NCBI GenBank assembly: GCA_028752905.1
Contig: JAQNBH010000005.1
Location: forward strand, 2,590,328-2,654,327
Reading direction: 5' to 3'
DNA from: Cladorhizidae sp. MBARI D1340-BT2
Lineage: Eukaryota; Porifera; Demospongiae; Poecilosclerida; Cladorhizidae
Length of the DNA: 64,000 nucleotides
Part shown: positions 38,501 to 46,299 of the stretch, piece by piece
Layout: each line of letters starts with the position of its first letter
How positions within the stretch are numbered: the stretch's first letter is position 1
The notes under the pieces: generated by a model
What the model was told of the DNA's origin: nothing
The model's input: only the letters and a program-made list of their open reading frames with translations
Databases searched by the model: none
Translations under genes and position numbers: made by a program

Positions 38501-41500
38501 GGTTGATTTCTTTGCTGTAAGCTTTTGTTTTCTTGAAACTTCTGACGGACCAACTTTCCTATCAAATTGCAGCTTATTGTATTTGAATTCTAATGTGCTG
38601 TAAGCTTTTGTTTTCTTGAAACTTCTGACGCACCAACTTTCCTATCAAATTGCAGCTTATTGTATTTGAATTCTAATGTTGCCAAATAGTTTGAAGTGAT
38701 AATTACTGGGGGGAAAGTAAGTTACAGCTATATTTGACACGGTTGCAATTTGAGGAGCAGTTCCTATAATCAGTTGAGGTTGAGCTAAACTGGTTGGATG
38801 GGCGGTTACAATGGGAAGGTATTAGAGAATATACAGTGCACGCTGTCCTTGTAGGGATGTGCTGCCACTAGCTGGCCCCACTAGTGTCGTATGGGAGAGA
38901 CATATGCATGTGCTTGTAGGGATGTGCTGCCACTAGCTGTCTCCACTATAGATGTATGGGAGAGACATATGCCTGTACTTGTAGGGATTTGCTGCCACTA
39001 GCTGATCCCACTAGTGTCGTATGGGAGAGACAGGCATATGTCTCTCCCATACGACGTTAGTGGGGACAGCTAGTGGCAGCGCACCCCTACAAGCACATGC
39101 ATATGTCTCTCCCATACGACACTAGTGGGGCCAGCTAGTGGCAGCACATCCCTACAAGCACAGGCATATGTCTCTCCCATACGTCACTAGTGGGGACAGC
39201 TAGTGGCAGCACAACCCTACAAGTACAGGCATATGTCTCTCCCATACGTCACTAGTGGGGACAGCTAGTGGCAGCACATCCCTACAAGTACAGGCATATG
39301 TCTCTCCCATACGTCACTAGTGGGGCCAGTTAGTGGCAGCACATCCCTACAAGTACAGGCATATGTCTCTCCCATACGACACTAGTGGGGACAGCTAGTG
39401 GCAGCACATCCCTACAAGCACAGGCATATGTCTCTCCCATACGACACTAGTGGGGACAGCTAGTGGCAGCACATCCCTACAAGTACAGGCATATGTCTCT
39501 CCCATACGGCACTAGTGGGGACAGTTAGTGGCAGCACATCCCTACATGCACAGGCATATGTCTCTCCCATACGGCACTAGTGGGGACAGTTAGTGGCAGC
39601 ACATCCCTACATGCACAGGCATATGTCTCTCCCATACGACACTAGTGGGGCCAGCTAGTGGCAGCACATCCCTACATGCACAGGCATATGTCTCTCCCAT
39701 ACGACACTAGTGGGGCCAGCTAGTGGCAGCACATCCCTACATGCACAGACATATAGTATGTCTCTCTCATATGTTACTAGTGGGACCAGCTAATATGTGT
39801 GCGGGCATATTATAACCAATTTACACACACTCACTGCAGGATGATGATAATGCTCTATCTACTGCATCAACGCAAACTTCTGGACACAAGTGCCACACCC
39901 ACCCACACACCTGGCTCCAAGCAGCCCACGTCTGACCCATCAGTCTGAGGGAGAGAAGCTGCGAAGCCTCCCTATGTCTCCTAGCTGCCCTGACCCTCCA
40001 CCTCCACCTGACTTGCCACCTGGAGAACACTCTAGCCAGTAGTACAGCAGTGCAGTGCCCGTCAGCCTCCTCCTACACAGAGCAGACATTCATGTCTAGC
40101 AACATCACATTCAGCACAGAGATCATCAGGATTATATAAACAAGTTCACCAGAGCATCTCCCACCCCCCTCTGTTTTTAAGTGTTTTGCCCCTTGCTTCC
40201 GAGCAGTTGAATGCTGCCAGCACCTCACAACCTTTCCTAGGACAACCCAGGATTCCTGGGGTGCTTGAGACGAGCAGTTGAATGCTGCCAGCCCAGGATT
40301 CCTGGGGTACTTAGGATTCTCCTGGGATGTCCTTGTGAATCACGGAAAAAGGACCAGGACTACATATTTTAGGGTAGGGATACTCCAGTGCTGAGCTATG
40401 GCCAGGGCTAACTAAGCTAGGGGTGCTAGGGCTAGGGCCAGGGCTGTATTCTAAGGGATAGGCCTAAGGGCATTCTAGGGCTAGAGGTAATCTAGGGCTG
40501 GAGACAGCCAGAGATAGTCCCAAGTGTCTCTGGATGTCCTAGCAAAGGTTGTGGCAGTACAATGAATATATCACCTCTAGTTGGTGGAGTGCCAGCTTGC
40601 TTTGAGCACGCTTCCTCCACAGCTGCAGCAAACATTGCTTGGTTCTCTCCTCCCAGTGAAGGAGCGCCTGTGAGGAGAAAATGAAGAACTCACTCGCTGC
40701 CATTCTCTCTCCTCCCTCTGCTGTCACCATCTCACTCACCACTCTCTCCAACATGCGGACATCTTGGCTAAGCTGTGACTCCCTCCACCACTTGTAGAAC
40801 ACCATCGACAGCAGCATCTCCCTGCACCATGCACACACCTCACAGATTACCTCGCACACACACTCCCACCACATACATCTAACAGACTCCACTGACACTA
40901 CAGACTATTCACACCTCTCACACACATACCTTCACAGGCTACACTGCACTCACACCACATCACACACCATCACATATAACACACATACACCTCTCCATTT
41001 CGATCACCTACCTCCTGAATCTCTCTGAACTATCCTTTAACTTCTTCTTGTACACACTAATACCAGAATACTCTTGTAGCAAGGAGAAGTACCTGATCCG
41101 TGTGTGTGTGAGTGTGTGTAAGAAATGGCATTCAATCGTGCCATAAAAACTCAGCCTCAACTTGACATTTCATCTCCAGTACTTTCCAGTGTCTCATACA
41201 GTTTTTGCTTGTGGGGGATCCTCTTTGAGGAATCTGAGATTAGTTCTGATATAATTTTGGACTGGAAATTGTTAAGGTGAATAGATTAGAATGTGATTTC
41301 AAAATTCTCGGGGAGGAGGGAACATCCAGCCCCCTGCATGAAACACTGTTTTCCATGCTTGCCAAACTCACTTGGGCAAGGCTACCATCCTAAAGTGTCT
41401 ATCAGCTAGGAGCTTCAGTCTCTTCCTCTGTCTGCGGTGCTGCACGTAAACCAGCCAGGAGGCCACACCCTTCCTCATCATCACACGAGAAGCATGGCAT

Positions 41501-43258
41501 CTGGCCTGCCGGGAACGTGCTCCCAACAGGATCTCCTCGTTACATTCACATCTCTTCAACCACAACATCCAGCACCGCCTCAACCTGCTAGAGATGACGT
41601 GAGAGTGAGCTACCTGCTTGTAGCAAGCCTTGGTCCTCCGCAGCTGGCGGTACCGGGAGAAGCCAAGCAGGACTTTGCTCTTACGTGTGAAGGCAAGATG
41701 GAGGCTGGCTAGGTGGTGGAGGTGAGCCTCGTGACTTCTGACAGCAACATCTTTATTCATCACATCTCAGTCAAGGATTGAACAACACGTTATTAGGTAC
41801 AAGTGGGAGTAACACATCCAGTTCCGCGTCACTCACTGAGCTTGCTGGAGAACACGTACGTGTGTACAGCCCTACAAAGAGAATCCATAAAAGTGCTCAG
41901 GATTTCAAGCTATTTTATGAGGATAAGTCAAGACTCTGTTCAAGTCTGTTCAAGTCTGCCAAGCACAGCTTCTTGATGCTAGTGCTGACTGTGTCAACAT
42001 ATTAGCTTCTTGCCACTATACTGACTGCAACATATTAGCTTCTTGCTACTAGTACTGACTGTGTAACATATTAGCTTCTTGCTACTATACTGACTGCAAC
42101 ATATTAGCTTCTTGATGCTAGTGCTGACTGTGTCAACATATTAGCTTCTTGCTACTAAACTGACTGCAACATATTAGCCTCTTGCTACTATACTGACTGC
42201 AACATATTAGCTTCTTGATGCTAGTGCTGACTATGCAACATATTAGCTTCTTGCTACTAGTACTGACTGTGCAACATATTAGCTTCTTGCTACTAAACTG
42301 ACTGCAACATATTAGCCTCTTGCTACTATACTGACTGCAACATATTAGCTTCTTGCTACTAGTACTGACTGTGCAACATATTAGCTTCTTGCTACTATAC
42401 TGACTGCAACATATTAGCTTCTTGCTACTATACTGACTGCAACATATTAGCTTCTTGCTACTATACTGACTGCAACATATTAGCTTCTTGCTACTATACT
42501 GACTGCAACATATTAGCTTCTTGATGCTAGTGCTGACTGTGTCAATATATTAGCTTCTTTCTGCTACTGCTCACTCTGTGCATATTAGCTCCTTGCTGCT
42601 AGTGCTGACTGTGCAACAGTTGCAGGTCTTCTCTGAGAGCTCCACAACCTTCAGCTAGAAAGCTGCAGTACATACACATTGAGACTTCTCTCGACTATTT
42701 ATTGGTAGCCATCGCCAGAACTCACGCTGGAGCTCATTCCTATAATGACTCCTCCCACTAACTCCACCCCCAAACCAACCTAGTCCAGGTGTACATATAT
42801 ATATGGAGTTTTGACCCCTCAAAGTTCACCAACGTTGTGACTTTAAACACTCGACTATATTCCAGCAAATATGGTAGCTACAAGTGCATTAACAACAACA
42901 GCAGCAATTATGCCTAGTAGTAATTATTGTAAGAGGATACAGAACTTCCAGTGAACCAGACTCCTCCTACATCTGGCCCACCTGCTCCTAGTGGCCACCT
43001 CCTCCTCAAACATTGCCAGCTCCTGCACTTGCAAGATACGACCCCGCCAGTGAGACCACACCCTCATCCTCAGGGCATGTGCATGAGCCTCCATGGCAAC
43101 CCTGGTCATGTGATGCTTGCTCCTCCGTACCTGAATGTAGCAAAACCACTTTGTCAAGGCATCTTGTTTGCAGGTCTTATGATGATGGGCCCTGGCAGCT
43201 GCCATCTTGAACGATAGCAGCTTCCTCTGATTGTAGCGCGACTTCCACAGTGACCAGA

Positions 43259-43291
<33 letters not shown>

Positions 43292-46281
43292 ACACACACA
43301 TACACAAACAGCAGCTATAGTAATGGCGGTATATGGCACACGAGCATCCCCTCACCCCTCCACCACCTACCCTAAGGCTATTCATGTGGTCATACCTTCT
43401 TCTGCAGTTGTGAGGCCCAATAGTAGAGGGCAAACTCTGCAGTAGATTTCTCCTGCACATGTCCACCAAGTGCTGCCTTCCATTGGAGCCATGCACCTCT
43501 GCACAACAGTAATATGGATCTTGCACTCTGCACCACAATAGTGATAAGCATTGAACCTATGCACTCTGCACCACAATGGTGATAAGCATTGGACCTACGC
43601 ACTCTGCACCACAAGAGACTAGGAAAGTAAACCTGCCACATCACAAGTGCAATACAGTAATCTAGGTGCACAAATTACTAGAACTAAGCTAAGGAAAAAC
43701 AAGATGACTACATAGATTACTATTCATGACACAAGTCCTGCATACCTTCACTGTTCCAGTATTAACCCTTACAAACGCACAGATTAATATATAACGATAG
43801 CTATGGTTACATACACACTTCTTGATGTTGTCTAGATGCCACTGCTTGGCTGAGGCCATCTGTCCCCTCGCTCTCCTCCGTGCCTCTACGTATCTCCTCC
43901 AGCCAGCCCAGGCCCATGCCTGCAACCTTGTGCACCTCATCTTCTCTCCTCGCTGGCTATGTGCACGCTTCACACGTTCAGTGGCCACATGAGCAGACCA
44001 GGCCTGCCACACCTTCATCCAGAGGCGATACCTGCGTACATGCAACACATTGATGACATTGTCCTCATCGCGTGCCGAAGCAGAGGCCCGAACATGTCGG
44101 CACATGCTGATCACGATTGTCTCCGTCCACTAATACGTAGCTCACACTTAACACACAAGTTTTTCTGGCTCTGTTCGCAAATTACCATACAGTAAATGAG
44201 CGACTCATGCGACCCTTTCCAAGCCTAGACAAACCTATATTTCAATTCTTTGTGCTAATTCATATCAACCTACCTGTTGTGACACTCTGCCCTGATCTGA
44301 AGTTTCCATTCTCTATGCTCCACCCACCAGAGAGTATGCCATACCTCCAGTGCTCGTTTGGTGCAGTGCGAGGCATAATATTGCCTAGCAACTGAGGGGA
44401 GTACACGCCCCCATACATGCTTGCACCATAACAACCAGTACTTCCTATAAAGATATCTCCTCCTCCTCCTGCACATGATATGAATAGTGTGCATACATGT
44501 AGTAAGATAGCAGTAGCAGTAGTGCAATGGCTGCCACTGTACGCTACACAACCCATGCCTACTTTCTCCCCAAATCCTTCTCTTAGTCACCATCTGCGAA
44601 TTTTAACTTATGAAAATATCCTGCTACAACAGTATACCCTCTACTGCGTAGGAACCTTGGTTACTAACTATTTCAGTCCATCTACCTGATGATCGATTGT
44701 GAAAGTTCTGTATGCCAATTATTTGGGGGGGGGGGGGGGGGGGAACTGCCACTGGTTCCAACCGCAATCACAGCTGCAGCCTTCGAGGATCTCTTTCTGG
44801 ACGATCCTATTTCTGGGAGTTTTTCTCGCTAAGGTAAGCTGCCCATGCATCTGTGTTCTGCCGGGAAACACACTCAATCCTTTCAGCTTTGAGAAAGGAA
44901 GGGCACCTGGATTGAGTTCTTTGCTGTGAGTTTTGTTCTAGATCTAGTCTGATGTAGCTTTTATTTGCTTGCTTCAATGAACAAAACTGTAGAGCTTGTT
45001 TGTAATAGCATTCAAACGATGAAAAAAGTTCTAGCTATATAGCCCCAGTACCCGGACTATAAATTTGACGAGGTCAAGCTAGAGATGCAATTACTACAGG
45101 AGGGGTGGCCCTTATAACCAATGCTATGTGGTTACAACTAGAGGGGCAGTTTCTAATGAGTCCAAGAACAGTGCAGTGCAGCATATGAGTAAAACACTAC
45201 TATTGTAGTAACCTCCAATTCACTTTTAGTGAAAAATTGGAACACACAGCAAGTTACATTTTCGACACAACATAAAACACTCGCTATGGAGGAAATATGG
45301 TAATAGACAAGTATGAAAATTATGAAGAGGCAGAAATGATAAAAGAGATTATTAACACTAACCAAACTCCCTCCTTCTTGTCCTCTGCCTTCTTGCTTGC
45401 TAGTGTTCGTCTCTGTACTCGAGACTGCAATATCCCTGCCTGTCCAACTCCACACACTTTCCTCTTCCTCCTCTCCTTCCCAGCACTCGCATCTGATTCC
45501 TGCACTGCCAGATTCTTCCGTGTAGCTGTGCCTTTCTGGAGTGGACTCAAATCTCCATGTCCCTTAGATAATGCACTTCGATTTCTAACTGTCTGTGAAG
45601 ATGGACTTCGATCTGCAGCATTCTTTGAGACAGGCAAAATGGGAATATGTGGTGCTTTTGTAATGCCTGAAGCACCCCTCTTGGGTCCACCTGTCCAGGG
45701 ATTCGGAAGAACAGATGCATGAACTGTCACAAACAAATTACTTTTCTCCCTAGCAAGGTCTCCAGGTCCAGGCTCCATCCTGTGGGTGGGGTTTGAGGAT
45801 GTTTCCAGCCATGGTTCAGTTGGAGCAGGTGGAAAAGTGAAAGCACCTGGAAGGAACCATGCAGAAATAGGATGAGGGTTGCCTAGGAAGCTATCTTTTC
45901 TAGAAGTTTAGCAACTGAACTAGAGCTCTCACCTCTCTCAGAGGGAAGAAGTGTGACTTTAGAACCAGTTACACTGAGAGGATCACTAATTTGAAAACTG
46001 GTTGACTGCAGCACAGGTGAAGAGCTTCTTTGAATCATAGACTCCCCCACTAGGTAATCATTTGACCAGCTTTTCGCGGGCACTACGGTTTCCGCTGCCG
46101 TGTTCTCTAGCACGCGCCATGTCAATGAGTAACTCGGTGTGGAGGGCGAGAACCGTGCTTTCCTTTTAGTATGTACTGCATTAGCCTCTACTTCATGATT
46201 TAATCTCGATATTGCTGAGCCTGTTAGGCCAACACATATATGGACAGCAAGAATTCTTCCCAATTCAATAACTACTTGCAT
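24005..46281 (-). CDS. SFI1-like centrin-binding repeat protein gene, 12 exons, 3' end not in window
   Basis: Gene-level entry; exons follow separately. I joined minus-strand exons 46281-45933, 45846-45363, 44468-44274, 44031-43819, 43498-43396, 43259-42941, 41765-41372, 40821-40740, 40667-40575, 40072-39911, 24805-24626 and 24337-24005. All have GT/AG borders and all eleven junctions keep phase, giving 969 codons without a stop. From residue ~278 the protein is very basic, with Trp-centred motifs (KYWLLWCK, FYKWWRE, RCWMLWLKR, GRWRVEV, TAWLARL) spaced 33-37 residues apart in exon 12. This is the pattern of SFI1 repeats, long helices that bind centrin at centrosomes and basal bodies. The first ~275 residues are low-complexity and rich in Ser and Pro. 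The start codon is uncertain because a LINE lies immediately upstream. A cousin with the same repeat (for example an IQ-like coiled-coil protein) is the alternative. Confidence 0.82.
24338..24625. other. SFI1-like intron 11 with AT-rich simple repeat
   Basis: Between exons 12 and 11. It holds (TTAA)n-like sequence at about 24414-24450, A/T-rich spacer and four copies of the 11-bp CATGTACACAG at 24583-24626. No other feature seen. Confidence 0.6.
24626..24805 (-). CDS. SFI1-like gene, exon 11
   Basis: The acceptor is TTGTTTTCTGCAG|AGC and the donor AGCAAG|GTACAT. This 60-codon phase-0 exon contains CALHMWRSAVLQLREER and a Gln/His/Cys-rich tail. A 21-bp minisatellite begins just upstream of its acceptor (24839-25027) and four 11-bp CATGTACACAG copies sit just past its donor. 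Confidence 0.8.
24839..25027. repeat. 21-bp minisatellite, about 9 copies
   Basis: Repeats of TAACACAGCATAATGCATAC plus one base. The first copies read GCGTAATG and later ones GCATAATG. It lies at the start of SFI1-like intron 10, about 30 bp upstream of the exon 11 acceptor. Confidence 0.9.
25071..26254. repeat. 34-bp minisatellite, about 35 copies
   Basis: Each unit consists of GAGAGTGCAATGGCATCTCT then GTGCTGGTTCACTA. Variants occur at GGC/GAC, CTCT/TATCT and GTGC/GTGA, and these recur in a three-unit rhythm around 25500-25850. Intronic, non-coding. Confidence 0.95.
26255..26628. other. Intronic spacer with a motif shared with 37925-37966
   Basis: No gene recognised. The piece AAAGCTCAAACTTCAGCTAA and the following AACTCACTTTGGCA match, with several substitutions, a segment just beyond the end of the 75-bp array. 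The rest is AT-rich unique sequence. Confidence 0.4.
26629..26960 (-). pseudogene. Retroelement C-terminal fragment (PD...ELTV nuclease-like)
   Basis: On the minus strand one frame reads RPDIVWRDDEHK, LVELTVCFHTSF, AATRKEGKYLPL and VTLEIGPRGLPSL, then shifts frame to GFIKLQDKLN and ETIIGSF. The PD-x-V...ELTV...RK..KY pattern followed by a GSRG-like motif is typical of a domain at the C-terminus of retroelement polyproteins in many invertebrates, resembling a PD-(D/E)XK nuclease. The reverse transcriptase part is missing, so this is a dead fragment inside SFI1-like intron 10. Confidence 0.5.
27110..27453. other. Spacer with ATCT microsatellite
   Basis: An (ATCT)n tract at about 27150-27205, otherwise unique sequence upstream of the hAT-like relic. 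It may contain that element's 5' end, but no terminal inverted repeat was identified. Confidence 0.4.
28316..29772. repeat. 24-bp minisatellite, about 60 copies, inside the hAT-like intron
   Basis: The unit combines GGCATGCTGGAGCATCCCTG and TATT. It contains the palindromic GCATGC. A composite block bearing the TCCCTCCC insertion and the GTAGTGG variant occurs twice 523 bp apart (28542 and 29065), so part of the array was itself duplicated. The open frames on both strands arise from the unit length being divisible by three. Confidence 0.93.
30770..31160. other. Probable intron or degraded spacer of the hAT-like relic
   Basis: A TG-rich stretch with GATTGTT repeats between the LSKTLQ block and the KSQYYRVKGDL segment. 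No coding similarity seen. Confidence 0.4.
31845..32062. repeat. AT-rich microsatellite (ATAATATAT)n
   Basis: Almost pure A/T with TATAATATAT motifs, directly after the hAT-like stop codon. Confidence 0.8.
32094..32279 (-). pseudogene. Small retroelement scrap (LLQRLSVAIQRGNAA)
   Basis: The minus strand encodes GRWFLIATRDSNSRRHLLQR followed by LSVAIQRGNAAAVLRS. I recognise this as resembling the segment near the end of retroelement proteins related to the fragment at 26629-26960. Only about 60 residues survive. Assignment is from memory of the motif and therefore weak. Confidence 0.35.
32280..33238. other. Spacer with G17 run and (AC)n microsatellite
   Basis: Contains a 17-G homopolymer at 32438-32454, an (AC)n tract at about 32529-32566 and a second CA-rich tract at about 33008-33032. 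No gene recognised. Confidence 0.5.
33245..34025. repeat. About 47-50-bp minisatellite, about 16 copies
   Basis: Units contain GAGCAACCCAGAGTGCTGGA, then GTATGTAGCCATGG, then CTGGTGTAGCCAGG. Length varies by insertions of G near the GGGAGC end and a TCTTGTGTAGCC subtype. Intronic. Confidence 0.9.
34026..35076. other. Intronic spacer without recognised feature
   Basis: Unique sequence between two minisatellites. Overlapping ORFs at 34399-34665 and 35005-35286 have no recognised motif or splice context. I see nothing that supports a gene. Confidence 0.4.
35077..37866. repeat. 75/76-bp minisatellite, about 37 copies
   Basis: Units contain TTTCTCTTCTGCTGCATGAA, ACAAGTTAGACAAGTGAGC, then TTTGTCCTTCAGGAACCCTA and CAGGCACCATATGCAC. 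An AGCAGG/ACAGG polymorphism makes some units 76 bp and recurs every four to six units (35282, 35583, 36109, 36337, 36788, 37089, 37390), indicating a 301-bp or longer higher-order repeat. Confidence 0.95.
37867..38332. other. Intronic spacer
   Basis: Unique sequence. 37925-37966 resembles the segment beyond the 34-bp array end. No gene seen. Confidence 0.35.
38333..38528 (+). mobile_element. Dispersed element copy A (LPG.TLNPF..EKG tail)
   Basis: A segment homologous to 44744-44935. Shared stretches include GAGAAAGGA, TTTCTTTGCTGT(A/G)AG and, at protein level, CLPGTTLNPFTLEKGGTPGL ending SLL plus stop. Both copies stop at the same codon. It is on the plus strand, antisense to the host SFI1-like gene. 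I cannot name the family; it could be a MITE/SINE-like repeat or a fragment of a repeated coding gene. Confidence 0.55.
38514..38679. repeat. 83-bp tandem duplication at the end of element copy A
   Basis: GCTGTAAGCTTTTGTTTTCT and the following sequence through GAATTCTAATGT occur at 38514 and again at 38597 with a single substitution (GGACC/GCACC). Confidence 0.9.
38846..39800. repeat. 65-bp minisatellite with head-to-head inversion
   Basis: The first three units (38846-39032) are in reverse orientation to the following eleven or so. The switch is a perfect 17-bp inverted repeat, GTCGTATGGGAGAGACA at 39016-39032 and its complement at 39039-39055, around a 6-bp centre. Units include CATATGTCTCTCCCATACG and CTAGTGGCAGCACATCCCTA. 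Copies decay towards 39800, about 110 bp from SFI1-like exon 10. Confidence 0.92.
39911..40072 (-). CDS. SFI1-like gene, exon 10
   Basis: The acceptor is TCTGTGTAG|GAG and the donor AGCCAG|GTGTGT. This 54-codon phase-0 exon contains RVFSRWQVRWRWRVRAA and MGQTWAAWSQ. The next recognisable exon in the same frame is at 24805, so the following intron is about 15.1 kb. Confidence 0.8.
40073..40574. other. SFI1-like intron 9 with GGGCTAGG-rich tract
   Basis: Contains a local repeat of GAGCAGTTGAATGCTGCCAG (40203 and 40275) and short irregular GGGCTAGGGC repeats at 40405-40500. No coding segment. Confidence 0.5.
40575..40667 (-). CDS. SFI1-like gene, exon 9
   Basis: The acceptor TTTTCTCCTCACAG|GCG is near-ideal and the donor is CTAGAG|GTGATA. 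This 31-codon phase-0 exon carries ALLHWEERTK and LLQLWRKRAQ, about one SFI1-repeat length. Confidence 0.82.
40740..40821 (-). CDS. SFI1-like gene, exon 8
   Basis: The acceptor GGTGCAG|G completes the Lys codon from exon 7, and the donor is GAGAGTG|GTGAGT. It encodes MLLSMVFYKWWRE followed by a helical stretch ending MLERV. It is separated from exon 9 by an intron of only 72 bp. Confidence 0.8.
40822..41371. other. SFI1-like intron 7
   Basis: CA- and TC-rich 3' part next to exon 8 and otherwise unique sequence. Nothing further recognised. Confidence 0.5.
41372..41765 (-). CDS. SFI1-like gene, exon 7
   Basis: The acceptor is CTTGACTGAG|AT (weak pyrimidine tract) and the donor CCAA|GTGAGT (strong). 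It encodes residues ~555-686 with VLLGFSRYRQLRR, RCWMLWLKRCE and GVASWLVYVQHRR repeats. A 29-nt GTAGCT...AGCAG segment inside resembles an intron but is in frame and too short, so I keep it as coding. Confidence 0.8.
41967..42617. repeat. 33-bp minisatellite in SFI1-like intron 6, about 19 copies
   Basis: Units contain CTGACTGCAACATATTAGCT and TCTTGCTACTATA. Variants GATGCTAGTG and GTGTCAA recur with a multi-unit rhythm. Confidence 0.92.
42941..43259 (-). CDS. SFI1-like gene, exon 6
   Basis: The acceptor is an extended (CA)n run ending CACAG|ATC, and the donor is TTCT|GTATCC. Residues 449-555 include IWSLWKSRYNQRK, ALTKWFCYIQVRR, MRVWSHWRGRIL and SLVHWKFY, four more repeats. The single base left at the donor completes a Tyr codon with exon 7. 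Confidence 0.82.
43261..43312. repeat. (TG)n/(AC)n inverted microsatellite at the exon 6 acceptor
   Basis: A (TG)n tract followed directly by TACACACACACATACACA on the plus strand. On the gene strand, the (CA)n that ends at CACAG| is the tract preceding the exon 6 splice acceptor. The two halves can pair into a hairpin. Confidence 0.75.
43396..43498 (-). CDS. SFI1-like gene, exon 5
   Basis: A short exon between acceptor GTTGTGCAG|A and donor AAGAAG|GTATGA. The reading frame was chosen because it alone joins exon 4 (two bases left over) to exon 6 (phase 0). It encodes GAWLQWKAALGG and FALYYWASQLQKK, continuing the Trp spacing. Confidence 0.78.
43521..43617. repeat. 38-bp tandem repeat, about 2.5 copies, SFI1-like intron 4
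   Basis: GCACTCTGCACCACAA with following TGGTGATAAGCATTG repeats at about 43523, 43561 and 43599, the last partial. Confidence 0.85.
43819..44031 (-). CDS. SFI1-like gene, exon 4
   Basis: The acceptor GTACGCAG|G and donor AAGAA|GTGTGT agree in phase. Residues ~343-414 contain YRLWMKVWQAWSAHV and LQAWAWAGWRRYVEA, two clear SFI1-like units separated by a basic helix. Confidence 0.82.
44274..44468 (-). CDS. SFI1-like gene, exon 3 (first Trp repeats)
   Basis: The acceptor CATGTGCAG|G and donor AACAG|GTAGGT agree in phase with both neighbours. It encodes residues ~278-343, opening with an Arg run followed by KYWLLWCKHVW and ALEVWHTLWWVEH, the first SFI1-type aromatic repeats. Confidence 0.8.
44469..44743. 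other. Part of SFI1-like intron 2 with G19 run
   Basis: Holds a 19-G homopolymer (44725-44743) that directly precedes element copy B. A small open segment near 44553-44584 (VTKRRIWGE) has splice-like ends but the wrong phase for exon 3, so it is not included in the gene. Confidence 0.45.
44744..44935 (+). mobile_element. Dispersed element copy B (LPGNTLNPFSFEKG tail)
   Basis: Homologous to copy A at 38333-38528 over about 180 bp, with similarity continuing in the same frame to the same stop (VLPGNTLNPFSFEKGRAPGL, then SSLL and TGA). Lies plus-strand in intron 2 of the SFI1-like gene, directly after a 19-G run. Function unknown. Confidence 0.55.
45363..45846 (-). CDS. SFI1-like gene, exon 2
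   Basis: The acceptor is TTCCTTCCAG|GT at 45847 and the donor TTTG|GTTAGT at 45362. It enters with two bases completing a Gly codon and leaves two bases of a Trp codon completed by exon 3. The product (residues ~117-278) is low-complexity and basic (PKRG, GKERRKRK) with many Ser and Pro, likely a disordered linker before the helical repeats. An internal ATG at 45778 could be an alternative start. Confidence 0.65.
45933..46281 (-). CDS. SFI1-like gene, exon 1 (most 5' exon seen)
   Basis: Open from ATG at 46281 to the strong donor AGAG|GTGAGAG at 45933, leaving one nucleotide that pairs in phase with exon 2. The peptide is rich in Ser, Thr and Pro with no recognised domain, fitting a disordered N-terminus. 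An acceptor-like CCTAACAG lies inside, so the exon could begin later or be preceded by others. LINE sequence begins about 20-40 bp upstream and may have displaced the original 5' end or promoter. Confidence 0.5.
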
Positions 46282-46299
46282 TCAGTTTTCTCAGTCACC

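Noticed and set aside
44553..44593. Short exon (VTKRRIWGE) between SFI1-like exons 2 and 3
   Set aside because: Splice-like ends exist but its phase does not fit exon 3, whereas exon 2 joins exon 3 directly in phase.
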